Below are positions 46,929 to 55,182 of a DNA stretch of 64,000 nt, one piece after another. How positions within the stretch are numbered: position 1 is the stretch's first letter; each line of letters starts with the position of its first letter. Location of the stretch: NCBI GenBank assembly GCA_905221605.1, contig CAJNDS010002237.1, positions 475,096 through 539,095 of the forward strand. The letters run 5' to 3'. Below the pieces are notes generated by a model. It made no database searches, had not been told where the DNA came from, and worked only from the letters and a program-made list of their open reading frames with translations. The stretch is from Symbiodinium natans (lineage: Eukaryota > Sar > Dinophyceae > Suessiales > Symbiodiniaceae). The position numbers were made by a program, and so were the translations under genes.

Positions 46929-48528
46929 ATGACACTGGTCTTCATCAAGAAAGACGGGTGTTTTGGGGTTCAGATGGCACGGGTAGGGACTGTCATCAAC
47001 TGCGACAGTCCGCCTCTCACCGCAAAGCCAACGGAAGCTGACCTCAACAAGCACACGAAGCCGGAAATGAAGACCATCTTGACTCTGGCCAACAAGCGCA
47101 TCACCAACTGGGACAAGGCTAACAAGGGTGAGTGTGCTACGCTTATTCTTCGGCATTGGGACGACATCATCGCCTCCATTGCTCGAAAGAATGGGGCAAG
47201 GGTCACCAACACCAGCGAGGGCAACGCCGCACCTACCTTAGCCGACGAAGAGCAGAACAACGATGAGGAAAGCAGTGAGGGCTCTTCTGATGAAGTCACC
47301 GAGGTTACGGTCTTTGGTGATGACCGCGTTGTCACGGACATCTTTGAGCTGGCGATTGACGACGGCGACACCATCCTGAACCTGAAGGAGAAGATTGCCG
47401 ACATGAAGGGCTTTGACATCACGAAGCTCCACCTGTGGCAGTTCTCCACTTACGCTGTGGGCGACACCGTGCCAGAGGACATCGGCAACGAGCTCCCTGA
47501 CACAAACCTCGCCTGCGAGACCAACATCCACGAGGGCTTACAGATTCATCTCATGATTGACGAGGGCAAGGCAGAGGACGACATCCGCGACTTCTGCGAG
47601 CTGGACGAGAACGGGGACTACCTCTTCAGTGCCGACTTCTTGAAGAAGTGGGACGACGACGAGGCCGACCCTGTCATCATGCTCAACGTGACGGTGACTA
47701 CAATGAAAGGCAACACGCCCCTTACCTTGACCGTTCCCGACTACACCACCGTGCGGAGCTTCAAAGACCTCGTCAGCGACAAAATCAATGTTAAGGCTGG
47801 CAAGTTCGTGCTCAACTCGGAACTGTTCTACCTGACGTGCGGAGGTCAAAGCATGGAGACCATCAACGCGACCCTCAAGGACTACATTGATGACGACAGT
47901 CGTGATTTGGAGGTGGTGCTTGTGTTGCGTCTCAAGGGAGGCGGAAAGCGCCGAAAGAATGAGGATGAAAGCGTCCAGCATCTAGAGACCGACCCTGACG
48001 AAGTCAAGTTGCTCCTACAGACCTTTGGGCAGAAGTGGGGGCGTGCCGACTTTGAGCAGATGTGCTTGTCCCCACAGGTGACCCTTGAGATGCTGGACGA
48101 GATGGTGAAAGCTTCCAAGGGCGGGTGTAGGCCAGATTTCCGAGCTGGCAAAATCCTCTCGTGTGTGCCGCAGGTGAAGGCCATTGAGGACGGGGGTTTC
48201 AATACACCCCGCAGTGGTTTCAATACACCCCGCAGTGGTTTCAATACACCCCGCAGTGGTTTCAATACACCCCGCAGTGGTTTCAATACACCCCGCAGTG
48301 GTTTCAATACACCCCGCAGTGGTTTCAATACACCCCGCAGTGGTTTCAATAGTGCCCCTATAGGATGTCCGCGACCGCTTCTCGCAAGTGCTCCGTTATG
48401 CTCAGACCAACTTCGGTGATGGCTATGTGGATTGCTTTGATGATACCCGAGCCTTTGAGAGGTTCATTACAGAGATGAAGGGCGCGAAGAAAGCCCTGTC
48501 ATCCTCATCTGCTCCCCCGACTGTGTGA
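46929..48528 (+). CDS. Protein with two ubiquitin-like domains, one intron
   Basis: I read exon 1 as 46929-48173 (415 codons) and exon 2 as 48364-48528 (54 codons plus TGA). They are joined at a GT...AG intron in phase 0, giving 469 residues. The N-terminus (about residues 20-80) is a helical segment slightly like a SAP domain. A first ubiquitin-like fold spans about residues 125-215, and a second about 245-338 that ends VLVLRLKGGG, very close to the ubiquitin tail LVLRLRGG. A basic KRRKN segment and a helical C-terminal domain follow. Cleavage after the GG, as in ubiquitin fusions, is conceivable but unproven. Without the intron the frame would run through seven FNTPRSG repeats and stop at 48419, losing a clearly protein-like second exon. 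An in-frame ATG at 46968 or further upstream could also be the start. It is a host gene by GC content and splicing. Confidence 0.7.
48174..48363 (+). other. Spliceosomal intron inside the Ub-like gene
   Basis: Starts GTGAAGG after 'ccgcag' and ends 'cctatag' before 'gatgtccgc'. At 190 nt it is not a multiple of three. Removing it joins two well-composed frames in phase 0, and the frame downstream is closed immediately upstream by the TAG that forms the acceptor. The acceptor is AG|G, a feature common in dinoflagellate introns. Confidence 0.7.
48195..48350 (+). repeat. Seven perfect 21-bp tandem repeats within the intron
   Basis: Seven identical copies of a 21-bp unit beginning 'ggtttcaatacaccccgcag' plus a nine-base partial copy fill most of the intron. 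Perfect identity points to recent expansion. As 21 is divisible by three and the unit has no stop in this frame, it mimics a repeat protein. Each unit also carries a 'cag' that could act as an alternative acceptor. Confidence 0.95.
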
Positions 48529-48745
48529 AATCAGTCAGCGGTGTATCGCACAGTGCTTGAGCCGTGGCGGTCGGTGTGCCAAAAATCCTTATGACGATGC
48601 TCTGCTTTGCCTTAAACCCTTACCCTCCCCTTCATCACTGTCTCCCACTTCCCGCGCCCGAAGGACTCTGAAAAACTACAAGCATCCTCGTTCTCTACGA
48701 CACCACTGCGGACACAGTGACCGACCTCTACGACTGCCAGTGCCT
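48529..48745. other. 3' flank of the Ub-like gene
   Basis: GC content like the host, and no coding signal that I trust. It ends where the sequence turns abruptly AT-rich near 48745, which I take as the approximate edge of the viral insertion. Confidence 0.5.
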
Positions 48746-49033
48746 TGGTTAAAAATACATATTCTTTACAAAAAAAAACATAAAAACATAAAACCATCAA
48801 AAATCTAAATACAAAACGAAGATAAACTTGAAATTTTAGGGTTTGATATGACCAAAAAATGAAAACACCTTCAAAAATATAGGCAAAACCCATACAAAAA
48901 CAAGCAGAAAGCAAAAAAACGCCAAAATCAATTTTGACACGTCGGGTGTAGTGACTTTTAGGGTTTAGGATGGCTACAAACATAACATTATAAGAGAAAA
49001 TAATATTATGGTTGCGAAACTATAGCGAAAACA
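48746..49033. other. Gene-free AT-rich end, presumed left terminal repeat of the virus
   Basis: Low-complexity A-rich sequence with two telomere-like motifs (ttttagggtttgat at about 48836 and cttttagggtttagg at about 48955). A 123-codon frame on the - strand crosses from here into host DNA, but it is only a hydrophobic product of A-rich sequence. Confidence 0.45.
48981..49010 (-). terminator. Palindrome downstream of the integrase
   Basis: Arms 48981-48991 and 49000-49010 (cataacattat / ataatattatg, 10 of 11 pair) with an 8-nt loop, 23 nt beyond the integrase stop codon on the minus strand. Confidence 0.5.
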
Positions 49034-49945
49034 TTAAACTTTTAACAACTCAAATCGTAAATACTGCCTATCGTTACCCTCAACTCTGTAATAATTTTGA
49101 CCTAATTTGTTTTCAATGTTTTCTATGGTATAAATATTTTGGCTGTAATTTCCAACTCTCTCTTTTTCATTTGGTTTTCGCTTCCTAAATATCTTAACTT
49201 CATCCCCTACATTTAGTTCAGGATAAACGCGGTTCTTTTTGCCCTTCATCGTTAAATTTAGTTTCACTTTGAATTGATTACTGGGTTTTCGGGCTTCTTT
49301 CGGCGCCAATCCCGTGGCCGAGTGTTTCATTTGATTATTATAGGTTAGTAGTATTTCTAATATGTAATCTGGCCATTGGATGTTTTCCTTTCCCTTTTTT
49401 TCGTCCGCTTCAACTCTCTTATACAACATATCTTTAAAAGTTCTGATAGCTCTTTCGCTAAAATTTGGGTGCGCCCTCGTTCTATGATGTTCTATGTTCT
49501 CATCTTTCAAATACTTTTGTATTGCCTCCTTGTTCAATGCGCCTTCATCGTCCGTATAAATTATTTGAGGTTTCTTACCCATCTTGTTTAAACATTCAAT
49601 CATCCCACTCGCTACATCTCCTTCTTGTTTGCTTTTTATCGGCACTACATACATGAATTTATCAAAAACATCAATCATTAAAACACCTACCCTAAACTTT
49701 TGTTCATCCATATCGTTTATAAAAAACAAATCCATCTGATATTCGTAGGCAGAATGAGGGGCGATAAAACTGTTTTGACCTACCGGCTTTCTTTTTTGCT
49801 CAACATTCTTTCTAAAAAACTCGTTAATATCTCCCATTGTTATGGTTTTGTCCTTCTCCCGTGCTTCGCTTAATGTCCTTTGTTTTGAACCATAACCCGC
49901 TCTATCAAAATATACATCATTGATTATTTTCTGCTTCTCGCTCAT
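49034..49945 (-). CDS. Retroviral-type (rve) DDE integrase
   Basis: 303 residues from the ATG at 49945; an upstream TTG-initiated extension is not needed. The RNase-H-like catalytic core shows the expected acidic residues: D72 in EYQMDLFF, D132 in IIYTDDEGAL, and E164 in HPNFSERAIRTFK, about 31 residues after the second Asp. Polinton, PLV and Mavirus integrases have this DDE arrangement. Residues about 245-303 (VGDEVKIFRKRKPNEKERVG onward) look like the SH3/chromo-like DNA-binding end. The N-terminal HHCC zinc module of retroviral integrases is not seen. It would insert the linear viral DNA into host chromosomes and it sits nearest the terminus, as is common. All key residues are present, so the gene may be functional. 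Confidence 0.93.
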   Translation of the reverse strand: MSEKQKIINDVYFDRAGYGSKQRTLSEAREKDKTITMGDINEFFRKNVEQKRKPVGQNSFIAPHSAYEYQMDLFFINDMDEQKFRVGVLMIDVFDKFMYVVPIKSKQEGDVASGMIECLNKMGKKPQIIYTDDEGALNKEAIQKYLKDENIEHHRTRAHPNFSERAIRTFKDMLYKRVEADEKKGKENIQWPDYILEILLTYNNQMKHSATGLAPKEARKPSNQFKVKLNLTMKGKKNRVYPELNVGDEVKIFRKRKPNEKERVGNYSQNIYTIENIENKLGQNYYRVEGNDRQYLRFELLKV

Positions 49946-49962
49946 ATAAATAAGTAACAAAA

Positions 49963-49997
49963 AATAATGATTTAATATAATTAATTAAATCATCATT
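49963..49997 (-). terminator. Palindrome directly after the 104-aa gene
   Basis: Arms 49963-49976 and 49984-49997 pair at 13 of 14 positions around a 7-nt loop. The stop codon of the 104-aa gene (49998-50000) abuts the right arm. The palindrome also lies just upstream of the integrase start. Confidence 0.6.
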
Positions 49998-50312
49998 TTA
50001 TACAGCATTTGGCATAATGACTTTGTATTCGTTCATATCGTATTTTGGTGCTCCGCGTTTCTTCCCGCTAGGTTTCTTATCTGTAATGATTTCATTAATC
50101 TGACTTGGTGTTAAGTCTTCCTCGCTTAAATTGTTTTCTTCTATGTATTCCTTAAGCTTCTTCTTCTGGTTGTGCCTTAAACTTGCTTCGCGCTTCTTCA
50201 TCATAAATTGCTCGTCTTCTTTCCTCTTGTTATAATACAGCCTTTGATACAAAGCCAGTTGTTGCTTAATCTCGTCCATTGTCATATCCTCGGGACTTTT
50301 GAAATGTGTCAT
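49998..50312 (-). CDS. Small basic coiled-coil protein, unknown
   Basis: 104 residues, rich in Lys, Glu, Met and Gln. Residues 10-65 are predicted by eye to be helical. Near the C-terminus PSGKKRGAPKYD resembles an AT-hook or nuclear localisation stretch. I recognise no family. It is divergent from the polymerase gene, with a 116-bp AT-rich spacer between the two ATGs, and lies next to the integrase. It has no TCTA box, so it may belong to the early/replication set; DNA binding is a guess from its charge. Confidence 0.75.
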   Translation of the reverse strand: MTHFKSPEDMTMDEIKQQLALYQRLYYNKRKEDEQFMMKKREASLRHNQKKKLKEYIEENNLSEEDLTPSQINEIITDKKPSGKKRGAPKYDMNEYKVIMPNAV

Positions 50313-50428
50313 ATAACTATACTATATATTTATACTATTTCTTTAAATAAGTTTCTAAATATATTACGAAAATCTTTAGAAAAAGTATTTAAAAAGAAAA
50401 TTTAATTTATATTGTAATTATATTGTAT
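50313..50428. promoter_or_regulatory. Divergent AT-rich promoter region (104-aa gene / polymerase)
   Basis: The only sequence between two divergent start codons. Very AT-rich with several TATA-like stretches (tatatatttatac near 50322). It lacks the TCTA box found before virion genes, consistent with a different temporal class. Confidence 0.5.
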
Positions 50429-53400
50429 ATGAGCAAAAATATTAAGCGTAACACGAGAGCACTACAAACAACCTACGATAACTACAAAAATCGTTTAACA
50501 CAGGGCACCAGAGAAAAAATACAAAATCTAATTAACTTTTATGAAGACCGTAAAATAGCACAATTCACCACCGCGGATAATTTAATCAGACAGTTTATAA
50601 CCGCAAAAACCGACAAACAAAAGACAAAGGCAAACAACGCATACGACAAAATCCACGACAAACACCACGACAAAGAACCACTCGGGCAACGAATGCGGGA
50701 AGCAAAGAAGGAAAACAAAAGACGAAATAGCACCAGCATCTACTCTATAGATGTAATGTTTTATAAATTAAAGTTAGAAAAAGACAACGCTATTAAAACC
50801 GCCTTCAAAGACCACAAAGGCCGACCTTTAATTTACTTTTGGAAAGAACCTAAAAGCGCAAATGTAACATCCACCAGATACATAGAGGACTTGGTGGGGA
50901 AACGAATTTTTAGGTATGATAAGGAAACGAAAAACACATTTACAAAGTTAATAGATACACTCAACACAGACCCAGTTTTAGAAGATGACCTATATCATAC
51001 ATCGCAATATATGGAATGTATTCAAATTAAAAGCCTTGAAAAAGTAGATGGTGATACAGACTTTAAGCCGGAACAGGAGAAACTAACAAATACCGCTAAT
51101 GTAAGTATGTTTAACATCTACATTCAAACGCCTTTAGACCCCGAGTTTGAAACCTTTAAAGAAGCGATAAATGTAAAGCATTACAAAGAAAACGAGTGCT
51201 GGTTTAACACCATAACCGATTGGTATAAGGATACGCTAATGGGCGAAAAAAGACGAGAGAAGAACAGATTAACAAAAGAAAGTATGTTAAAACTGATGAA
51301 TAAGACCGAAGAGGATTTCAAAACGAACGGGGCATCAATACAGGATATGGTGCCGGTGTTTGAACACTACGGTATTCAAGTAAGGATATTTAACTCTTTC
51401 ATAAAGCCGATTTTCAAATACTCACCAACTAAATACAACCACCATATACCAACATTATACGCCCTAGTTAAAAATAATCATATCTACACAGCAAACGACA
51501 ACCTACAAATGTTACGACAAATGGTGGCCATCTGCGAGAATCAAGATGTGGCTGTTAAGGCTTCCCCCGATTACCATATAAATGAGAAAGACGAACCCAC
51601 AGAATGTAAAATGATACAGTCATTAAATGACCTTAAGAAGTTCAGAGAGAAAGACCACTATACGCTAATTTATGATGGCAATGATTTGACCCATTTGTTT
51701 TACGAAAGCAAGATGGCAGGGTATGAACCGCAAATCCAGTTTAGTGGGTGTATCGTTTCCGATTTATATTTCAAATTCTACATTAAAAAGAAGACCATAA
51801 GATACAGGATTAAAACACAAAACTTAGTGACGAGTTCCGTTGATGGAACTATAACAGTAAGGACGGAACAGATTTATAACAATATGTCTAAAGCAATGTA
51901 TGAATTCAACAAGGCATTATTTAACCCCTTACATAAATCCTATTACAACGAAACCGATATACAAATCCTTAAGGAATGCCGAACAATCCCGCCAGTGGGA
52001 GAAATAAATAAATTCTACAAGGTGTTCAACCAAAAAACGGAGAAATACGACAAATACGGATTTATGCCCGAATCTACAACCGAAGTAGATATAAGAAAAG
52101 CTTACACCCACGCATTCAACCAAATTACCGAGATTCCCGTCTTTAATCAGTTTGATATATGGAAGCACTTCAATTACAAAACCCACGATTACAGTAAGTT
52201 TCACGAACTGACTTTGTTTTTAGTTAAACCTAAAGAACAAGCGTTATTTTTTAATAAGACTCACTGTTTGGTATATGGTAAGTTTCTAAAGCACTACGCA
52301 GACAAATGCGAAATCCTACATTATAAAGAGCCTTCTAGAGTGTATAAGGTGAATTACACAAAGCTTATTAAACAGTTATGGGCAACCGAAATATCAGACC
52401 ATTATCCAGAAGATGCTAAAATCAAGAAGCTTATAGCAAATGTAAATTTCGGATTGTTAGAGAAGGGAACGAACAAAAAATCTAAAAGCTTTGCCTTTGA
52501 CAGCCTTCGGGAAGCATTGTATTATCAGCAGGAAGTAGGAGGCAAGATTAATAAAATCACCGGATACGACGAAGACGACAAGGAATTGGACAGAAAATAT
52601 TACTGCTTAACAGTGACCGATAGAGTGGCATTAAGAAACGGATATACTTACATAAAGGAGTTACTTCTACAAATCCATAACCATAAAATACAAGAGGATT
52701 ATAATAAATTAATAAATAACGGTGTTGATATATGGAGTGTTAAAACCGATGCCTTTGTAATTAGGCACGAGCACTTAAACAAGGCGAAGAAAGCAATAAC
52801 ATTTAACGGTAACATCGGAGGATGGAGACACGAAAAAGGTAAATCAATAATCCCACTGACAGAGCAACACAAAATGAAAGAAAACATATTAATCACTATA
52901 CCAGAATATACCAATGAAACACTAGAAATTAAAGACGAGTGGGACACCGAAAGCATAGCAAAACAAATAACTCAAAAGAGCCCACTTATTATAAGAAGTA
53001 AATACGCCGGTGGTGGTAAATCGCATATAGCAAAGCATTTCAGCAAGTTAGGTTATAAAACATTGTTTGTAGTCCCCCAGAACAGCTTATCGCAAAATAT
53101 AGATGATGAAGCAATCACTACAAATAAATTCTTTGCTATTCCTGTTGGCGACGGTGAGAAACTACCAGAGTTTGACCATAGTAAATTTAATTGTATAGTG
53201 TTTGACGAAATTTATATGAACAGTTTATACATCTTAAATAGGATTAGAGAGTTCGTTAAAAACAATCCTGATAAAATCATTATAGGAGCGGGAGATGTTA
53301 AACAACTGCCACCTATTGAAGACCTAACCAATACCAGAAAGCCCGATGAATACGCTGACGACTGTATCAACCAAATATTTAAATATAATATGATGCTTAA

Positions 53401-54277
53401 GATTTGTAAGAGGTTAGGGGCGAAAGACGACCCAAAAGCAAATGAGAACCGCAACACCTTAAACCGTATGTATGACGACATGTGGATAAACCGCATTCCT
53501 ATAACCGACTTTGTAAGGAAATATTTTAAAACGACTGCCGACTTAATGGCGTCCGAGAAGAACATAGCATATACCAACATAAGGTGTAAATATGTATCCA
53601 ACTACATAAGAAGCAACCTAGGTAAAACTGATAAATACGAAGTAGGGGAAACGCTTATATGTAGGAAGTATAAGAAGGTTGGGAACACAAAGTTTAATGT
53701 TAATTATCGGTTTAAAATAGTTAATATATCAGGCAATGTAGTTACATTAGAGAACATAAAATCTAAAGATAGATACACCACCGACATTTACACTTTAGAT
53801 AATAATTTTAGATACGACTACTGCGCCACTTGCCATTCGGCACAGGGGGCATCAATCAAAGGTAAAATAACAATCCACGAATGGGAGAAGTCATATTTAG
53901 TAAGCCGTGAGTGGATATGGTGCGCCTTAACGAGAAGCACTGATTTTAATGATGTTTTGTTTTACGAAGGCGCTACTAACAATGGAGAGCTAAACGAGGA
54001 AAATCTACACCGATACTTAGCAAATAAAATTAAAAACTATAAGCTACAAGATGAAGTAAAGAATAGAACAATAGATGAAACTAAATATGTTGATACCGAA
54101 TGGTTTATGAAGAGGTTAAACGGAAATTGCCAGAACTGCGGTTGTCGCTTTGAGTTTGACGTGGTCAATGGCTATTTAACGAATAACATAACTGCCCAGA
54201 GACTAAACAACGAAGTCCCGCATAATAAAGACAACTGTGAGGCTTGGTGTAAGCTTTGTAATTGCTCCGCGAAATAA
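50429..54277 (+). CDS. DNA polymerase B - SF1 helicase fusion with HNH-like zinc tail
   Basis: 1282 residues from the ATG at 50429 (the TTG two codons earlier is not needed). Order of parts: a basic helical N-terminus; a papain/OTU-like segment with C257 in ENECWFNTI and H351 in KNNHIYTAND; family B polymerase motifs A (D554 in EVDIRKAYTHAF), B (K667...N673FG in KKLIANVNFG) and C (D774 in SVKTDAFVI, in place of DTDS); an SF1 helicase with Walker A (858-865 KYAGGGKS), Walker B (D926-E927), motif III (953 GAGDVKQLP), motif V (1132 CATCHSAQG) and motif VI (1165 CALTRS); and a zinc/HNH-like end with C1234, C1237, C1274, C1277 and DNC..WC..CN. I see no DxE-type exonuclease motifs. It would replicate the viral genome and supply its own unwinding. 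It has no TCTA box. Confidence 0.9.
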   Translation: MSKNIKRNTRALQTTYDNYKNRLTQGTREKIQNLINFYEDRKIAQFTTADNLIRQFITAKTDKQKTKANNAYDKIHDKHHDKEPLGQRMREAKKENKRRNSTSIYSIDVMFYKLKLEKDNAIKTAFKDHKGRPLIYFWKEPKSANVTSTRYIEDLVGKRIFRYDKETKNTFTKLIDTLNTDPVLEDDLYHTSQYMECIQIKSLEKVDGDTDFKPEQEKLTNTANVSMFNIYIQTPLDPEFETFKEAINVKHYKENECWFNTITDWYKDTLMGEKRREKNRLTKESMLKLMNKTEEDFKTNGASIQDMVPVFEHYGIQVRIFNSFIKPIFKYSPTKYNHHIPTLYALVKNNHIYTANDNLQMLRQMVAICENQDVAVKASPDYHINEKDEPTECKMIQSLNDLKKFREKDHYTLIYDGNDLTHLFYESKMAGYEPQIQFSGCIVSDLYFKFYIKKKTIRYRIKTQNLVTSSVDGTITVRTEQIYNNMSKAMYEFNKALFNPLHKSYYNETDIQILKECRTIPPVGEINKFYKVFNQKTEKYDKYGFMPESTTEVDIRKAYTHAFNQITEIPVFNQFDIWKHFNYKTHDYSKFHELTLFLVKPKEQALFFNKTHCLVYGKFLKHYADKCEILHYKEPSRVYKVNYTKLIKQLWATEISDHYPEDAKIKKLIANVNFGLLEKGTNKKSKSFAFDSLREALYYQQEVGGKINKITGYDEDDKELDRKYYCLTVTDRVALRNGYTYIKELLLQIHNHKIQEDYNKLINNGVDIWSVKTDAFVIRHEHLNKAKKAITFNGNIGGWRHEKGKSIIPLTEQHKMKENILITIPEYTNETLEIKDEWDTESIAKQITQKSPLIIRSKYAGGGKSHIAKHFSKLGYKTLFVVPQNSLSQNIDDEAITTNKFFAIPVGDGEKLPEFDHSKFNCIVFDEIYMNSLYILNRIREFVKNNPDKIIIGAGDVKQLPPIEDLTNTRKPDEYADDCINQIFKYNMMLKICKRLGAKDDPKANENRNTLNRMYDDMWINRIPITDFVRKYFKTTADLMASEKNIAYTNIRCKYVSNYIRSNLGKTDKYEVGETLICRKYKKVGNTKFNVNYRFKIVNISGNVVTLENIKSKDRYTTDIYTLDNNFRYDYCATCHSAQGASIKGKITIHEWEKSYLVSREWIWCALTRSTDFNDVLFYEGATNNGELNEENLHRYLANKIKNYKLQDEVKNRTIDETKYVDTEWFMKRLNGNCQNCGCRFEFDVVNGYLTNNITAQRLNNEVPHNKDNCEAWCKLCNCSAK

Positions 54278-54307
54278 TTATCAAAAAATGTTTTTAATAA
54301 TTATTTC
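54271..54307. terminator. Bidirectional palindrome between convergent genes
   Basis: Arms 54271-54287 and 54291-54307 pair at 16 of 17 positions with a 3-nt loop. The polymerase stop (54275-54277) is inside the left arm and the stop of the convergent 265-aa gene (54311) lies just past the right arm, so one structure could end both transcripts. Confidence 0.65.
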
Positions 54308-54310
54308 TTT

Positions 54311-55108
54311 TTATTGGTAAAAACCATAATCTATTGTTGATGCTACGCTTGTTGAACTACTTAAAACTGTTGATGGTCGCACGCTATTGCTACTTCTTCT
54401 GGAACTATGAACGCTTTGAGGAGGGGAACTTCTTACACTTTGTGGTTTTGAACTTTGAACGCTTTCGGGTGGTGTTACTGTTTGATAAACTGGTAGTGCT
54501 GGATTACTTGAACGCCTTGACGACGAAGATGAACTACTAGATTGTGGAGGCGTTGGATTATTCTTATTACTTGCTTGTGCTTCTTCATTTTCTTCCTCTT
54601 CTTCATCTTCATTAGCGCCACCACCAAAACTAAAAAACTCTATTAATCTTCTTAAGTCGTCGCGTAGTCCGCGAGGCTCGTTCCTCGCGTCCATAATTTG
54701 ACTTCTTTGTTGTGGTTGTGATGACTGACTTGAACTACTACGACTGACATTATTAGGTAGCCCGCTAGCCATTGAACTAGGTTCTGACGGTTCCGATGAC
54801 GATGAGATACTGTTCTGTTTCAACATATACCTAAATGTTTGTGTCATTTTGTTTCTTCTATCCTTTAACAAACTTTCAAAATCTTTAATTTCACTATCAA
54901 ATATCCACCCTATACCTTCAAAATCTGGATAATCTGCTAAAACTCCCTTTTCTGCTGTTGTTATGCCACTTTCTCGTATATCTTCAACTTCGTAACCTGT
55001 AGTGTCTAAAAATGGGTTATACATACCTTTAATATAAACATCATCATCGGATACTCTCCTTTTCCTTTTTGGTAGTTTATCTTTATATAAATTTAGTCGT
55101 TTATACAT
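54311..55108 (-). CDS. Ser-rich protein of unknown function
   Basis: 265 residues. The first about 110 look globular (basic KLPKRKRRVSDDD, then GYEVEDIRESGITTAEKG). An acidic run of nine Asp/Glu-rich residues lies near 167-175. The C-terminal 90 residues are low complexity, with Ser runs and repeated PPxSVxSS units. No family was recognised. It is first of a leftward series of five unknown or virion-type genes that shares orientation with the penton gene, which makes a structural or morphogenesis role plausible. Upstream there is TCTTA, not TCTA. Confidence 0.75.
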   Translation of the reverse strand: MYKRLNLYKDKLPKRKRRVSDDDVYIKGMYNPFLDTTGYEVEDIRESGITTAEKGVLADYPDFEGIGWIFDSEIKDFESLLKDRRNKMTQTFRYMLKQNSISSSSEPSEPSSMASGLPNNVSRSSSSQSSQPQQRSQIMDARNEPRGLRDDLRRLIEFFSFGGGANEDEEEEENEEAQASNKNNPTPPQSSSSSSSSRRSSNPALPVYQTVTPPESVQSSKPQSVRSSPPQSVHSSRRSSNSVRPSTVLSSSTSVASTIDYGFYQ

Positions 55109-55182
55109 ATATTATAAGATAAGAAAAATTAAGTTCCTGTCATCGCACCTATTGCTCCCTTTACTGCTCCTTTTCCTACCTC

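Noticed and set aside
46890-48419. Unspliced 509-codon frame with FNTPRSG repeats at its end
   Set aside because: A GT-AG intron covering the repeats joins exon 1 in phase with 54 well-composed codons. The repeat translation and the end at 48419 are then not protein.
1-48700. tRNA, rRNA or dinoflagellate spliced-leader relics
   Set aside because: I looked for TTCGA-type T-loops in cloverleaf context and for the CCATTTTGGCTCAAG leader core; only short chance matches (for example 'ggctcaag' near 5751 and 20668) were seen.
48612-48983. 123-codon hydrophobic frame on the minus strand across the border
   Set aside because: It spans the host-virus junction, reads an A-rich stretch as Phe/Val/Leu, and has no recognisable domain or start context.
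50423-50428. TTG-initiated start of the polymerase, and a similar TTG start of the integrase at 49960
   Set aside because: ATG codons at 50429 and 49945 lie just inside and suit a eukaryotic virus; no reason to use TTG.
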